Of a stretch of 64,000 bases of DNA, positions 1 to 12,760 are shown in pieces. The stretch comes from Cenococcum geophilum 1.58 (lineage: Eukaryota; Ascomycota; Dothideomycetes; Gloniales; Gloniaceae), in the NCBI GenBank assembly GCA_001692895.1, contig KV748183.1, positions 2,914,001 to 2,978,000 on the forward strand. The letters run 5' to 3'. Position numbers and translations under genes: made by a program. The notes under the pieces are model-generated. The model was not told the origin of the DNA. It did not search any database and saw nothing but the letters and a program-made list of their open reading frames with translations. Each line of letters starts with the position of its first letter. The stretch's first letter is position 1.

Positions 1-2200
1 TATAGGGGAGTATAAGCTGCGCGTAGTCCATTATAGGCAGTAGTTCCAACTAGTTATCTTAATAATAGTCTATAAAGAGGCATAGTCGCTAGTTAAGGTA
101 CTAGTTTATAATTTTAGTTTAGCCGTTAGTCTAAGGGTAGAATATAGTAGAGAGCTTAATCTTAATCCCGAGGATATAGTAGAGTTTATTCTAGAAATCT
201 AATATAAACTAGGGATTACGGTTAGAGACAATTAATTTAGGGGCGCCGTAAAATTAATAGATGTTATTAATATAGAGGCGGGCCATATCCTTTATAGTTA
301 TAGTCTTAAAATAAGGAAGGGAGATAAATTACTTATATAATCGGTTAATTACTATAAAGACCACATTTTAGCCGTAGGCGTCCTTTAGAAATAACGTAAA
401 GTCTATTATAATATATTACTAAGGGCGTTTTAGAACTAGTAGCGGCTATAGCTACCTAGGAGTGCGATCCCTAGGGGTATCTGCGCGCCTATAGGCGTAG
501 TAGTTTCTTATAAATCGATCTATATTTAATAGAAGTCCTCGCTAGTAGTAACAGGGCGTTAGTAATTAGTAAGTCTTATCTTAGCTAAGGTATACTATTA
601 AGACTTAATAGTAGGCTTTACGGATTAGCTCTGTCTATAGGTTATTAATATCTAAAACTATAAGTTGTTCTTAGTATAGAAGTAGCCCTTCTTCCATTTC
701 TAAATTAGGGTTACTTTTTATGGCTTAGTCGCGGAGGGCCTTTAGGGAGTTAGCCGTGCGGTTTATAGCTAGAATGCGATTAACTAGCCCTATTAGTTTA
801 TCTAAGACTTCTTTTATAAGTACTAAATTATTCTACTTAGAGTCTAGCTCCTTAAGGATCCGCGGGTTAAGCTATTTGGGGTAAAGAAGGGCACGCATCC
901 GGTATTAGGCCTTTAGCTTATCTTAGGGTCCTATATCTTATTCCCTTTAGGTTAATATATTAGCCTTAGAGTTTTACTTATTAGAATAATATATAATTAT
1001 AAAGAATTAGGAGAGTATTTTAGCCTAATAAGCTTATTATTTAGTAAGCTGCTTTATAGTTATAAAGTACTCTAGGGCTTTATAATCTATATATAACTTA
1101 ATCCGGGAGTTTATACCTTTAAGCTCTACGCGCTATTAAGATAGTAATTAGATAATAGCTAGCATTTCTTTATTATATACTTTATAGTTACACTTAGTCA
1201 AGTTTATTATTTTTAAGAAAAAGGTAATAGTGTTAGGTGACGACAGGGAACGTATATATATTGGTTACCGAGCCGTTAAACCATTCGGTTCGACACTGTA
1301 CCTTTTTAGCCAGTTGCGTTCGTTTAGCTCGGTGGGCGATCGTTACAAATAGGGTACTATTCGCCGTCTAGATATAACTATAATAGGATTTCTACTACAA
1401 CTCTATTAGAAGCATCCGTTTCTAGTATTAATTTAAGGTCTAGGTTATAGTAATAAAGGATTAGGGAGGAGGTAAGCTAATTTTTTATCTCTTTAAAGGC
1501 TTCTATATAGCTATTATTAAAGATAAAAGGCATGTCCTTCCTAGTTAGTCGTATAAGAGGTTTTACTATAATTCTATAGTTACGGATAAACTAGTAGTAG
1601 AAGTTATAAAAGCTAAGAAAGGACTAGATCCCTTTTACTATATAAGGGGGCTTCTAGTTACGGATTATCTTTACCTTTTTAGTGTTAACCTTAATTCTTT
1701 CTATAGTTACGATAAACCTAAGGTACTTTATACGTTTTACCCTAAACTCGCATTTCTTAATATTAACCTACAAGCCCGCGTTTTATAGTCTCTTTAGGAC
1801 CTTCTTAATATAAACTTAATACTTAAGTTTATTATTTTAAGTATATAAGAATTTTATCCAAGTATACTGTATAGAAATCGTTTAGGTAATTAAAAAGAAT
1901 ATTATTTATATACCTTTAGTACGTAGCTAGTCCGTTTATTAGTCTAAAAAAAGAACCTTATATTTATAGGAGCTATAATAGGTATAGAACGTTATTAAAT
2001 CTTTAAATACGGGGTTTATTCTAATTTGGTGGAAAGCTTAATAGATATTAAGTTTAGTAAAGATCTTTATCTAGCTTAGACGTGCAAGGGTTTTATTAAT
2101 TAAAGAAATAAAATACCAATCCCTTTAAATAATAGCGTTTAGCTTTTAATAGTTAATATAAAAGCAAAGGCCTTTATTAGGCTTTTTTATAAATAGAATA
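1..2200 (-). pseudogene. Gypsy pol remnant: reverse transcriptase, RNase H, integrase
   Basis: Minus-strand translation gives recognisable Gypsy pol blocks separated by RIP stops. The RT catalytic box reads YLDKILIY near 1845-1867, where YLDDILIY is expected, so the second aspartate is lost. It is followed by the thumb region and, near 1400-1480, the RNase H start ETDAS. A later RNase H block, CNYKVYNKEMLAI, lies near 1160-1200. A degraded H2C2-like integrase stretch is seen around 520-640. A solo LTR at 1231-1347 splits the RNase H part. The order matches Ty3/Gypsy (RT, RNase H, integrase). Domain edges are approximate because the frame is broken throughout. Confidence 0.75.
1231..1347. repeat. 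Short solo LTR with intact target duplication
   Basis: A 117-bp block begins TGTTAG and ends GTTACA. It is flanked by identical 5-bp duplications AATAG at 1226-1230 and 1348-1352. It interrupts the RNase H region of the surrounding Gypsy remnant. It is visibly richer in C, G and CpA/TpG than its surroundings, so it either escaped RIP or arrived late. A single LTR with TG...CA ends and a 5-bp duplication is what recombination between the LTRs of a complete element leaves behind. It contains GGTTCGACAC, which resembles a tRNA-type B box, but no convincing A box was found. No second copy was seen in the window. Confidence 0.75.
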
Positions 2201-2765
2201 GAAGAAATAAAAGGGGCTTAACTTAGCTTAATAAACCCTTTATCTAGGTTATTAATTAGGTACTGCTTTGTTACTTTTAGCTTATCCATTAATTATTAAT
2301 AGAGGGGGCTATAACTAAGCGAGTTATTAGCTTTTAATTAAATCTTATAATTATATATCTAATAAGGGGGTAACTTATCTAAAGCCGCCTTTAAGAATAT
2401 ATCCTTGTAGTTTATATAGATAGTAAAAAGAAGGCATTTAACTAGTTCCTCGTTGGTTTCCTTAGCTAGCTCTTTCTCCTTATTATTAATAATTTAGTTA
2501 ATCTTATATAGGCTTATTATAAAGACCTTATTATCCTTCTAGTATATATTAAAGTAAAACACTATAGCGCTAATTACGGTAATGTTTACGGTAGGGGGGT
2601 TATATAATAATAGGGGTGTATATAACTTTAGGGACTTTTAGGGTACTAGCGTTATTGTTACTCCATTTAGCTCCTATTGCATCTTTTAAAGGTTATCCCT
2701 TATATCCTATTAATGCGTTCTTTTCTATACTAGTTAGGTCTACACGATTTAAATATTATCTATAT

Positions 2766-2952
2766 TATTACGGCACTGACCTAACGTATATTGTTTCATA
2801 CTGTCTCGTACTATTTCCTACTATTAGCTAGCCCACTACTAGTGACTTAGCGGCCAGCCCTACTATTTATATACAATACCCCCTTTCTACCTTCTTCCCC
2901 TCTTTATACCACAACGTAGTTATTTAGTTTACTTTATTGCAGCACTATAACA
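2766..2952 (+). repeat. 5' LTR of CRV1
   Basis: A 187-bp repeat matching 9476-9662 end to end. It begins TATTACGG (originally TGTTACGG) and ends ATAACA. Differences from the 3' copy are mostly C/T and G/A. Confidence 0.88.
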
Positions 2953-3099
2953 GTTTATAGTATCTTTAATTTACGCCCTATCGCGATTACTAATTCCTTA
3001 TACCCTAGCTAATTAACCTCCGCCCTAGAGCAATCGCGACCTATATACGCCTCTACTAAAACTAATACGTCCCTAGTATAGTCTTAAAACGATCCTTAG

Positions 3100-6000
3100 T
3101 TTTTACCTAGCGCCTAAATAGGCAATACTAATGACGCTAAAATAGCCGAAACCTAGAACCCCCGTAACGTTTTCGCAGACCTCTTTATAAAGATATACCC
3201 TAATATCGCGTAAATAATCCGCCGCTCCCTATTATACCCTAAGACCTTTAAGCCTAGTAAAGCTTACCTTACCCTTATTAACTATACTAATAAGTTCCTT
3301 AATAATACTAAAGTAGGACTATAGTGTATATATAACACAAACACCACTAATAAAAAAGCTAATAAAAACCTTAGTGCCCTTATCGCTTCCTAGATAGAAA
3401 CTATTAACTCTTAGGTAGAGACTATCGCCGTTCTAAAATAATTAACCCCTATAATAACGGTAGTAACCTAGCAGAAAAAACGGAGATCTAAAGACCCGCT
3501 AATATTTAGCGGAAAAGGCACCCTACTAGAATAATAAGCTAATTTTAAGACCTAGTATATTAAGATTAAGGGAGTCTTTAACTGGAACTAAGACTACTTT
3601 AACACAGTTTAGTCCCAAATCCTTTATATCTTAGACATACTAGAGGATAAGGCCTATAAGTTTATTAAGTAGGGCTTAGAGCTTATATATAAGAACCTAA
3701 ACAATATATCTATATAGAAATGGCCTACTAAGGAAGATATATTTAAAGACCTTACTACCTACTATAAGGTCCTTAATATAACCCAGGTTATAAAAAATAA
3801 GCTTAACTATTTCCCCTAGGGCGAGTATAATTACTAGTCCTAGAAGAAAGAGCTTAATAAGCTAATAGTCCGCGCTAAGAAGATAGATAAATAAAAGGTA
3901 GACCTACTTTAAAAGTTTATCTCTCTAAAGATAGAAGAGCTAGTACTTAGACTTACCTATAAAATTAATAACAGTAACTATATAGGTTAAAGTAAGTAGA
4001 TAGATATGTTTGCTAAGAACTTTGTAAACTATATATACTAAGCTAACCTTAAAAAGAACGCTAACCACCGCCTACCTACCTAAGCCTCTGCCTCTATATT
4101 AACCCTAACCCTAATAGTAACTAGAGAACCTATAGACTTTAATAAAATCTTAGACACAGAGTATAAGCGCCGCGTTAATAATAGATTATACCTTACCTAT
4201 AGCCTACCTGGCCACTAGAAAGACGCCTATAACCCTACTAAGATAGCAAACCTAGTCCTAATGCCACCCTATTAAATAACGCGAACTAATAACTATGGAC
4301 GCGGTAACTATAGAGTCTATTATAGACGCGGCGACCACGGAGCCTATTATAGCTACGGCAGATAACCTCCCCCCTTTAACCCTATAGCTTAGTTACTTTA
4401 AACTATACCCTATATAGGAGCCTAACCTATTTATAATACCTAGTATTAGCGACTCCGTGCTAGTAAATATAAACATAGCTATATTATTAGTAAGGTATTA
4501 TCTTCCTATACCCTAACTAAGACTAAGACCGATACTATTAGCTAAATAGATACTAGACCGCCCTACTAAAACAGCTTTATACCCTAGTTATTAAAAGGCA
4601 AACCCTTAGACTAAGTTATATCTAAGGGTTTAAACTATATAAGGAGGAAGACGAGAAGATTAGGTCCCTATTACTAGATTAATTAATCCTTTCTATTAGT
4701 AAACTACTACTTAATCTTAGATTAGCAAATAGTAATAAGAAATTAATCCTTATTTAAACCTAACTCTCCTTATTATGTAACCTATACCCCTAAGTTTATA
4801 TTAATATAGTAAGCCTAGTAGACTCTAGTAGTACTATAATAGCATTTACCGACATAGAGTCTATTATAAAAAAGTATAATATTATAACTAAGAAGCTGCT
4901 AGTACCTAGGCCACTGCGCCTTGCAGATAGTATCCTAACTTCGCTTATTATAGACTACTTTACTACCTAAATATTAATTGGCCTCTATACTAAAGCTATA
5001 CTCTTTTTTGTTACTAAACTCTTGCCTACTACCCTAATTATCCTAGGTATACCTTAGCTTTAAAAGTATAAGCCCTATCCTAGCTTTAGGAAACTTAAGA
5101 TCCGCTTTAACTTAGACTATTACTTTAAGTACTACCTCCTATAGGGGATAACCAACGGTAATAGGGACGCCCTATATAGATACTTAGCACTACTAAGCCT
5201 AGTGCCTAGGACTATATATAAAGCCCTAATAGTAGAAGACGTTCCTAATAAAAGGGAGCCTATATAGCTGTAAAGAAATAAGATAGTAAAAGACTGGACT
5301 ACCCTAGCACTTAAGACTAAAATAACGGGCTAGCCAGCCCTACTAAGACCTAGGAAGAAGGTCCGCTTCGCGCCGCTACTATTAAAAATCTAACCCTAAC
5401 CTAGGCACTATTTAAACCCTAGCCGCCTAGCCTAATACCTAGAACTAAGCTATATGCTATATACGCACACTATAGCTTGCGTTATAGTAAGGACTAGCTA
5501 TAAAACTACTAAAACCCAGATAATAGAAACCGCGCCACTATAACGCCTAACCTTATACCTATCTCCCGCGCGTACCGTATAGAGCCACCGCCTTATTTCT
5601 GCCCCCCTAGGCTAACTAAGCTGTGCTAGCCTAGCTATGGTACCAGAAAACTAGACACGCCCTAACCTAGATAATATTAAATGCACTTATACTATTAATT
5701 TCACCTAGTTCTATAAATAAAAAGACGTAAAGGTAATAAGAATCTATATAGCGGAGCTAGTAGAACTAGNTAAATAAGATAAGTACTAATAGCTACTTAA
5801 AGAGCTGCCTATAGGCCTAATAGAAGTACTAAACCTATTAGAAAGGTCTTTCCGCTAGCTAGTAGAAGGCGACTATATAATAAAGGAAGCCCGTAAAGTG
5901 CTTCCCCCCTATTTCTATAACTTCCTTAAAATAAATTTAAAAACTAAACCCAAGCTTCTACGTTAGAAGATAGTCAATACTAATATTAAAAAATTCCTAA

Positions 6001-9000
6001 AAAGCAAACCAGAATTAACCTATAAAGACATTTTATAACGCCTATTAAAGGAGTTTTGTAAACATATTAGGTACTTCTTCCCTAAAAATGTAAATAAGCT
6101 GCCCCCTTACTAACTATAAAATTAAGATTATCCCCGGAAACTAGGCCCTATACTATAAAAATAAACCACTCTTATCTGCTAAACTTAGGTGTGTAAAGAA
6201 GTGGATTAATAAGATGCTGGATAAGGGCTTTATCCGCAAATTAACCTTACTAATTACCGTACTACTCCTCCTCGCTATTAAGCCTAGCGGTAGTATATAA
6301 ATCTACTATAACTACCAAGGCCTAAATATAGTTACTATTAAGAATTGGTACCTACTGCCACTAATCTATAAGACATTTAACGCACTTTATAGTGCTAAGT
6401 ACTTTACTAAACTTAATATAATTGCTGTGTTTAACTAGATCTAGATTGCAAAGGGCTATAAGTAGCTTATAGCATTTATTACCTAGTTTAGACTCTATAA
6501 GATACTAGTTATACTATTCGGCCTCTGTAATGCACTAGCTATATTCTAAAACTATATTAACTATATTCTATATAACGCCCTTAATAATTACTGTACTATC
6601 TACCTTAATAACATCCTTATCTTTTTTAAAATATGCGCTAAGTATACTAAGTATATAAATAAAGTCATCTAAAGACTTAGTAATGCTGGACTTTAAATTA
6701 ATATTAATAAGTTTAAGTTCTACTCCACTAAAACAAAATACCTTAGCTTAATTATCTTAACTAATAGTATAACTATAGACCCTAAGAAGGTATAGGCCTT
6801 ATAGGAATAAAAAACCCCGACATTAATTAAAGAACTATAACAATTTCTTAGCTTCGCAAACTTCTACTAATAATTTATCTAAGGCTACTCTGCTATCGCT
6901 ATACCTATAATAAAACTCCTAAAGAAGGATATTAGATAGCTATAGGGACTAAAATAAGCTAAATTATTTAAGGCCCTTAAGGGAGCCTTTACTTTAGCAC
7001 TAGTACTAGTATACTATAACTATATAAAGAAAACAGTAGTAGAGATAGACGTATTAAATTAGGCTTTTGGCGGAGTCCTTTCCTAGTATAATAATAATAG
7101 AAAATTAAGACTAGTTGCATTCTTCTCTGTAAAGCACTTTACGCTAAAGTATAACTATAAGATCTATAATAAAGAACTCTTAGCTATTATTAAGGCTTTA
7201 AAGGAATAGCGTCTTAAGCTATAAGGGACTGAGCTGTTTGAAATTATTACCAACTATAAAAACCTATAGACATTTATAACTATTAAGCAGCTAAATTAGC
7301 GCTAAGTCTGGTAGGTAGAGTTCCTTTTATAGTTTAACTTTATAATTATATATAGACCTAGTAGCAAAGCTACGCTCCCTAATGCCCTAAGCCGGCTACT
7401 AGGAATAAGGCCTAAGGATACTAATAATAAACGCCTCTGCTACTAAGCCTAAGTCGTTATACCACCCTAGAAAGTTAACCCTATAATCTTAGAAGAATTA
7501 CTATATAAGTCCCATAATTCTAATAATACGGAATTTATAGCCGCTCTAGACCCTAAAATAGCTAAAAAGTTACTAGATAAGTTAATCTAGCTAAGATACT
7601 AGGAGAACGAACTTATAAGAGATATAGTAGCGGCCTTATATAATTAGAAAGCTTACTATTAGCTAAAGAAGATTAGGAAATTACTTTGTTATAATAAGTT
7701 AGAATATAGTATTGTTAACAGATAGATCTACTTCCGCTAATATCTCTTTATCCCTAATGCCCTAAACCTCCGCCTAGAAGTTACCTATTACTCTTATAGT
7801 AGTAGCCCCGCTAGTTACCCTAGCTAGGTTAAAACTCTCAACCTCTTAAACTAAATATACTGGTGGCTAGGAATCTCCTAGTTTATAGCTACCTTTGTTA
7901 AAGACTATGCCCTATACTTTTATACTAAGACCCTTTATTCTACCCCGCCCGGTTTTCTAAAGCTACTAAAATTACCCGCCCGCCTATAAACTAATATCTT
8001 AATTAACTATATTATAACGCTGCTAGTATACTAACGCTATAGTAAGGCATATAAATATATCCTTATTATTGTAGACCGCCTAACTAAAATGTAATACCTT
8101 ATTTTAGTAACAGGACTCTTAATAAAGGAGCTAGTTAATAGCTTTATTAATAATATATATAAGCTCTATAGTATACTAAGTATAATTATCTCTAATTACG
8201 GTATATAATTTATTAGCAACTTCTAGTAACGACTAAGTAAACGCCTTAAGACAACCTTATAACTAAGCTTAGCCTAATACCTAAAAACGGACGGCTAAAC
8301 TAAAATTATTAACGCTGCCATAAATAAATACCTCTATGCTTTTGTTAGCTTTATATAGAATAACTAGGTTAACTACTTACCGCTTACTAAGTTTGCTATA
8401 AATAACTAAGTTAATAAAAGTATAGGCATCTCCCCATTTTTTATAAACTATAGCTTTAAACCCTTACCTTAGAATTAAGCCTGCTAGCCCCTACCTACTA
8501 ATATTATCAGTATAAGTAAAGAAGGAGTTCTTCCGTATAGACTTTATGGCTAACTGCTTTAAGCGGATATTAATACAGCTTAAGGCCCTAGCCTAGATTT
8601 TATAGTAACGCTATAAAAATAATATTAATACCTATAGGGATAAAAGCGCGTTATTCTATAAAGGTAATATAGTTATAGTTAGCTTAGAAAATATAAAGAT
8701 AAATAAACCTAAGAAGAAATAGGACGATAAATGGGACGGCCTATACCCCGTACTCACAGTATACTAAGGGGTAGTTATAGTAAACCTCCCGGACTATATC
8801 TAAGTAAATAAATCCTTTTATATATTTAAGGTCCGCCTTTAGGCTGCTAAAGAGATCCNTAGCTAAGCAAATATTAATNCNNTANAGCGCNGTAATNTAN
8901 AAGGATAAGTAGTAGAGAGAGATAATAACGGCAATATAGAAGATAAATAGGAGTTTAAGAAAATCCTTAATGTATATAACGAAGACCCCTAGGGCCTAAC

Positions 9001-9115
9001 TTATAAGATTAAATGGAAATATTATAAGAATATAACCTAGCAGCTAGAGGAAGACCTAAAGGGTTGTAAATAAGCTATACAGCGCTTCTATAAGCAACAC
9101 CCTAAGAAGCTAAGA
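3100..9115 (+). pseudogene. CRV1 gag-pol, dead by RIP
   Basis: Gag is followed by a zinc knuckle near 4184-4230 in which the three CCHC cysteines now read Tyr (pattern LYLTY...PGH...AY), as expected from TGC-to-TAC changes. The protease box reads VDSSS near 4813-4840 (the Gly of DSG is lost). The RT catalytic box at 6601-6624 is YLNNILIF, both aspartates changed to Asn. The integrase core is visible at about 8040-8230 (IIVDRLTKM, then a degraded second catalytic block ISNYG). A chromodomain lies near 8945-9070, with YKIKWKYYKN and a degraded W-E-P block. Stops occur every few dozen codons. In active relatives the chromodomain directs integration to marked chromatin. Confidence 0.88.
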
Positions 9116-9475
9116 CCCCCAGACTAGGCATAAGATAAGGAAAAGTTACGCTAAGGTCGCGGCCGACCACCATATTAAAATTTGTAGGGGTTAAGATATT
9201 ATAGAACTTTAACCAGCGGTTAAAGTTGTCTAATTAGCCAAATTCTTACCAAGAAACGCCACGCGGGTAGTAGTGTAGAGTTTTGCTAACCTTACTCACT
9301 AAACTAACTAATTAGGATTTTCCATGCCCGATATAGAAAATCGCTATTAGCTTAGTTAAGGGCGGTAAGCAGAACTAATATCTTTGCAGTAAAAAAAATA
9401 GGCAACCCCGTATACTGCCTATTTTTAAGTTATTTATTTAGTTTGGGAACTAAACCATCTAAGGGAGAGGAGTAC
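9116..9475 (+). other. CRV1 3' untranslated region with two inverted repeats
   Basis: This stretch lies between the chromodomain and the 3' LTR and has no coding signal. It holds two near-perfect palindromes. One at 9205-9227 has arms AACTTTAACC/GGTTAAAGTT around a 3-nt centre. One at 9316-9342 has 13-nt arms based on GATTTTCCATGCC around one base. The same pair, in the same order and at similar spacing, recurs in the Copia-type tail at 59447-59769. Confidence 0.7.
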
Positions 9476-9662
9476 TATTACGGCACTGACCTAACGCATA
9501 CTGTTTTATACTATCTTGTACTGTTTCCTACTATTAACTAGCCTACTACTAGTGACTTAGCGGCTAGCCCTACTATTTATATATAATACCCCCTTTCCAC
9601 CTTCTTCCCCTCTTTATACCATAACGTAGTTATTTAGTCTACTTTATTGCAGCACTATAATA
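9476..9662 (+). repeat. 3' LTR of CRV1
   Basis: A 187-bp copy of the 5' LTR at 2766-2952. It ends ACTATAATA where the 5' copy has ACTATAACA, and is followed directly by the TATAT duplication. Confidence 0.88.
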
Positions 9663-9999
9663 TATATTACTATTTATCCTACTTCTATATATAAAGTCCT
9701 CTTTAAATATAGCGCTTTAGGAGAGTATCTATATTAGTATAGGGTTCTTTCTAGCTTTATAGCGTGTGTCTTTTTAAGCAAAGGCTAGGTTATAGGCCTA
9801 GGCATCCTACTAGTAGGTAGGGTTAGTCTTCGTAGCTAGTATCTTATAGTTGGTTTGGATTTCTCTAATAAAGGAGGGTATCTTTAGTCTATCCTCCGGC
9901 TAGACAAACTGTTTTTACTGTATATTTAGCTAAATATTAAAGTAGGATATCTATTTTTAGTTAAGGATTATATTATAGAACCCTAGGTCTAGGATATAA

Positions 10000-10016
10000 G
10001 GGTATATTTAGTTACA
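10000..10016 (+). repeat. Left terminal inverted repeat of the Harbinger element
   Basis: Reads gggtatatttagttaca. Compared with the inverted right end it differs only at six transition positions, as expected if RIP hit this end harder. Confidence 0.82.
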
Positions 10017-10489
10017 GCTCTAGATTAAATCTAAAGGCTTTAGAACCGAGTTAATCTAAAGCCTCAATCTAATCTAGAGGTAGGTGTTTAGTTAATCTGA
10101 CGACTTTCTAATCTAGAGCTCCTCTAGATCGGCAACCGCGTTAAATTCGCACGCTTTACCATATATAGTAGTTAAACTTAAGCTCTTAGCGTCAGATTAA
10201 TCTATAGCTTTTTTCTATAGGTTAATCATTAAGTCGAATCTAGAGCTCTACTTATACACTTATCCAATTGCCCATTATAACCCTACCGCCACTACCCTCA
10301 CTAATGACGGTATTACTATAGCAGCTACAAGCCCCATATAATGTCCTCTTCTTAATCCTTACTGTCGCCGTTTAGATCTAACTAGTTGGCGTTTATACTT
10401 AACACACTAATATATAGCGGGGGACGTCGTAGACAACGTAATTACTCTATGGCCACCTATAGAGGCTCTATAATTTAACAAGGATGCAA

Positions 10490-11480
10490 CTAGAGGTATT
10501 TAAAAAGTTGCTTAAATGGCTTTAAATTAATAGCGACTTAAAGGACATAAAGCTTCTATCGGTAGTAGAGAAGCTATTAATATTCCAGCTAATATTTAGT
10601 AATAATTAGTTATACTAGTTGGTTTATAAGGAAACGCAGCACGCCTTATTAATGGTTAAAGAGTAGGTAATATATACTTTAATATAGTCTTTTTACCGGA
10701 GCTAATTTAGTATATAGAGCAGTATATGTAGTTCTTCCTAGGCTTATTAAATTATATAAGGAGCTCGTTAATTTATCTAAAAATACCACACTAGATAAGA
10801 TTGTAGATAACCTAAAGTAATATCCGTTCTTCGCCGATTATATTAAAGCGCTTAACAGTACGCATCTACTAATCGCGATTAAAGGCGGGTATAAGCAGCA
10901 AGCTCCCTGGCGCGGTAAAAAAAAGTATCTTAACGCAGAACGTTCTAACTGCCGTTAATTTTAATATAAACTTTGTGTACGTTCTAGCTGGATAGGAAGG
11001 TACCGCTTATAACTATAAAGTCATTAATTCGGCAAAGAAGAAAGGCTTTAAAGCTCTATAAGGTTAATATTATCTTACTAACACTAGTTATTTAAATACC
11101 TTTATAACGTTAGTACTATACTAAGGCGTTTAATATTATCTTTATAAATAAGCTTAGGTAAATATAAAGGAGCCGTTTAATCTATATTATATAGAACTAA
11201 GAAATATTATTAAGCGTACCTTTAGAGTCTTTAAGAGACGATTTTAATACTTTAAGGCAGTAAGATAGAACTTCTCTCTGGTAACGTAGATTCTTTTAGT
11301 ATATATATTAACAGCGGTATATATATTAACAGCGGTATATAACTTCTTAAATATACATAATCTGGATAATCTAGAGGACTACGGTTAGTAGGGAAAAGAG
11401 GTTAATAAAGAGGACACATAGATAGTAGAGGAAGAGAGTGAGGTTGCTATAAATTAAAGACGGAATGAAATTGCAAAGCT
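10490..11480 (+). pseudogene. Harbinger-type DDE transposase, dead
   Basis: Conceptual translation shows the DDE_Tnp_4 signature with RIP-type substitutions. The first catalytic block reads ALNSTHLLIAIKGG near 10848-10890, where Asp-Gly-(S/T)-H is expected, so the first aspartate is now Asn. The second block reads FVYVLAG-EGTAYNYKVIN near 10972-11030, where the usual HDSRV is now YNYKV. A YYLTNTSY block (usually YYLADAGY) follows near 11065-11095. Several stops and at least one frame change prevent a full product. The DDE enzyme cuts the terminal repeats and joins the element to TAA/TTA targets. The start and end of the original ORF cannot be fixed. Confidence 0.78.
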
Positions 11481-12279
11481 TATATAGAGAGGCTATTGTT
11501 AGGCAATTAGGAGGCCTTTATAATATATAGATACATAATCTATAGACAAATTACTATACTAAATTATATACCAATACATTTTACCGCTATATAGCGCGCT
11601 TTAGAAGAGCCTTTTAATATAATAACTTCCTAATAATCACATATAGAAAAGTGGTTGCTTTAATTTTATAGAGTATATTTATAATAGGTTTAAGGATTTA
11701 CTAATTTATATATAAAATCCTTACTAAAAAATAAAATTATTAATAGTAAAGTAATTATAAACGTAAAGTAAAAGCAGCTACTAATTTTAACCCTTAACGT
11801 CTTCCTTCTTCTTTATTTTTGCCAAAGTTCTATTTATTAGTCTCTTCCGTAACGCCCCTAATATAATTAAAAAGGTCCTTACCGTTAATTCCGTCTTAAA
11901 GGCTTCTAGAATAAGCACTTAGTCGTTAAGGTCTATATTATTAAACTCGTTAAGGAACTCTACTAAGGCCTTTTCTAGAGGCGGCTTTTAACTAAGAAGC
12001 TCTCACGTAGCTCTAATCTCTTTTAATACTAGCTCTATAGTCTCTTCTAGTAGGTTCTTTATCTATTGCCTATCTCTAGGTCGCTAACGCTTTATATCTA
12101 GTTTATTTAATATAGCGGCTCGTTTAGTAGCGCGTTTTCTTATAGCTAGCGAAGACTTTTAAGTAAGCGTTAACGAAGGCGTATAATAAAGGCTTAGGCC
12201 TACTAAGGACGACAATTATTAACTAGAAGGTGTAGTAGAGCGATTATCTACGGAAATATTACTAGCTGACGAAGCTAAC

Positions 12280-12760
12280 TAACGCTGTTCTATAGAAGAT
12301 TAAGGTTTATCCTTATTAGCTACCTTATCGTCTTCCTTATTAGAAGACTCTTCCTCCTCGCTTCTACCGCCCTATACAGTAGCAGCGCTTTCCTTCTCTA
12401 TTAGCGCAGGATTAATCGGCGGCCCATTCTCTATTTAATTAAGAGCTTTATTAACTATAAGAGCATAGTCGCCCATTGCAACTACGCCTTAAAATAGCTT
12501 ATTAAGCTCCTTTAGGAAAGGCGGCGGAGCGTCTCAAAACTTCGCGGCGTTAGGATTGGCTTTAAAATATCTATTTATAACGTCTTTAGAGGCAACTGGT
12601 ATACCTTTATCATCGTCCTACCCCTAGCTAGATTAACTGCAGAGCTCCTTCCACACCTTCTAATCCCTTTTTTGGCTATCGTACTTACTTTTAAGCTGCC
12701 GTATAGTAATTAAATATTAAGTCTTTACCTACGCGGCGTCTAGAGCTATTTACTAGCCTT
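12280..12760 (-). pseudogene. Myb/SANT-like DNA-binding protein of the Harbinger element, dead
   Basis: On the minus strand a frame with relatively few stops gives a Myb/SANT-like domain of the type found in fungal and plant two-ORF Harbinger elements. Visible pieces are LITIRQLKSKYDSQKRD, then KVWKELC, then WDDDKGIP with V-A-S-K-D-V-I-N-R-Y-F, then NAAKF-DAPPPFLKELNKLF. This is the usual run of tryptophan-helix, GWD linker and a final helix ending in KPL/PP...L..LF. After it comes a low-complexity Ser/Glu/Lys-rich stretch. The protein normally helps the transposase reach the nucleus and the subterminal sites. The coding remnant may extend further down to about 11790, but no domain is recognisable there. 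Confidence 0.7.

Larger units (their letters stand above)
2766..9662 (+). mobile_element. Complete chromodomain Ty3/Gypsy element (CRV1), RIP-inactivated
   Basis: This is a 6,897-bp element bounded by 187-bp LTRs (2766-2952 and 9476-9662) and flanked by TATAT at 2761-2765 and 9663-9667. The LTR ends were TGTTA...TAACA. RIP has changed the 5' copy's first bases to TATTA and the 3' copy's last bases to ATA. The internal region carries gag, a zinc knuckle, protease, RT, RNase H, integrase and a C-terminal chromodomain, the order of fungal chromodomain Gypsy elements. It is inserted in a related minus-strand Gypsy. The target duplication is low-complexity, but LTR ends and duplication agree exactly. 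Scattered N bases occur in pol. Confidence 0.9.

Noticed and set aside
1231-1347. SINE with RNA polymerase III promoter
   Set aside because: GGTTCGACAC resembles a B box, but there is no A box at the right distance, and TG...CA ends with a 5-bp duplication fit a solo LTR better.
2616-2831. 71-codon frame at the left edge of CRV1
   Set aside because: It crosses the target duplication and LTR boundary at 2761-2766, so it cannot be a real gene.
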